From NCBI GenBank assembly GCA_031273965.1, contig JAISQX010000003.1, forward strand, positions 1 to 5,517: DNA of 5,517 nucleotides. Reading direction: 5' to 3'. Made by a program: the position numbers and the translations under genes. The DNA comes from Clostridiales bacterium. Its GTDB lineage: Bacteria > Bacillota > Clostridia > Christensenellales > JAISNN01. Under the pieces are notes generated by a model. That model was not told the DNA's origin. It was given only the letters and a program-made list of their open reading frames with translations, and did no database searches. Every line of letters starts with the position of its first letter. Position 1 is the stretch's first letter. Positions 5,081 to 5,517 of the stretch are shown here, piece after piece.

Positions 5081-5517
5081 ATGAAAAAAAGATTGGGATT
5101 TGCCGTTACCGGCTCGTTTTGCACCTTTAAAAACGCGCTTGAGGAAATGGAAAAAATTAAAGACAAGTACGACGTTACTCCGATTTTGTCCTACAATGCG
5201 GGGAATACCGACACAAGATTTTTTAGTGCGGCGGAGTTTAAGGAAAGGATAAAAGAAACCGTGAATAAGGAACTGATTTTGACGATAACCGAGGCCGAAC
5301 CTATAGGCGCGAAGAAGCTTTTGGACTTTTTGGTTATCGCGCCGTGCACCGGCAACACTCTTGCCAAGCTTGCCGGCGGGATAGCGGATACGACCGTTAC
5401 TTTGGCGGCGAAAGCCCACCTGAGAAATAACCGCCCGCTGATTATCGCCGTGTCTACAAACGACGGATTGGGCAATAACGCAAAAAATATAGGCGCGCTT
5501 ATGGCGATGAAAAATAT
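5081..5517 (+). CDS. dpaB: Dipicolinate synthase subunit B, incomplete at the right edge
   Basis: DpaB (SpoVFB) is the flavoprotein-fold partner of DpaA in dipicolinate synthase, the last step of spore DPA synthesis. The first 145 residues are present; the B. subtilis protein has 200, so roughly the last quarter is outside the window. Family marks: GFAVTGSFCTF (6-16), YNAGNTDTRF (38-47), AEPIG (72-76), APCTGNTLAKLA (87-98), and RNNRPLIIAVSTNDGLG (115-131). These match the SpoVFB pattern closely, including the Ser/Thr-rich phosphate-binding turn and the APxTGN loop typical of flavoprotein-like folds. The ATG at 5081 is preceded by AAAGG at 5066-5070, ten bases away, weaker than the site of dpaA. 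A stronger GGAGG at 5053-5057 is too far from this ATG and has no in-frame start behind it. The long spacer from dpaA carries several inverted repeats. Confidence 0.95.
   Translation, partial: MKKRLGFAVTGSFCTFKNALEEMEKIKDKYDVTPILSYNAGNTDTRFFSAAEFKERIKETVNKELILTITEAEPIGAKKLLDFLVIAPCTGNTLAKLAGGIADTTVTLAAKAHLRNNRPLIIAVSTNDGLGNNAKNIGALMAMKN

Noticed and set aside
5027..5475. Two minus-strand frames opposite dpaB
   Set aside because: Both are antisense to the well-matched SpoVFB sequence and lack ribosome sites.
1..5517. CRISPR arrays, tRNA or rRNA genes, insertion sequences, attachment sites
   Set aside because: I saw no spaced direct repeats of the right length, no tRNA-like cloverleaf, no transposase frame and no flanking inverted repeats with target duplications.

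Overview
The window looks like a chromosomal segment of an endospore-forming Bacillota, most likely a clostridial lineage. It carries the two dipicolinate synthase genes (dpaA/spoVFA and the first part of dpaB/spoVFB), whose product is made only for spores. It also carries a clostridial-style FeoB ferrous-iron transporter followed by the small FeoB-associated Cys-rich membrane protein. Start sites have strong GGAGG-type Shine-Dalgarno sequences, two of the recognised genes start with GTG, and the spacers are AT-rich.

Layout, left to right. (1) A leftward reading frame runs off the left edge (1-721). It encodes at least 240 residues of a protein I do not recognise. (2) A spacer (722-997) holds the feoB leader, with a weak promoter-like pair and a GC hairpin just before the ribosome binding site. 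(3) A rightward feoB operon follows: feoB (998-3028), then 23 bases later a 48-residue Cys-rich membrane protein (3052-3198), closed by a hairpin and T-run terminator (3201-3246). No feoA lies between the left-edge gene and feoB. (4) An AT-rich spacer (3199-3435) has no gene I can support beyond that terminator. (5) A leftward gene (3436-3972) encodes an unrecognised 178-residue protein with three 11-residue Arg/Gly/Phe repeats and a Cys-rich C-terminal part. (6) A 155-base divergent promoter region (3973-4127) separates it from dpaA. (7) dpaA (4128-4922) is followed by an unusually long spacer of 158 bases with four inverted repeats, then dpaB (5081 to the right edge, incomplete).

How the parts fit. 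DpaA and DpaB together oxidise the lysine-pathway intermediate to dipicolinate in the mother cell, and the product is then moved into the forespore. Both directions of the divergent region show the same promoter layout, AACA, 16 bases, then CATATAATG or CGTATAGTG, which resembles the mother-cell sigma-K consensus. I infer from this that the unrecognised RGF-repeat, Cys-rich protein is a late mother-cell protein, perhaps a coat or crust component. That is the most interesting lead in the window. The feoB operon is a separate housekeeping unit for Fe(II) uptake.
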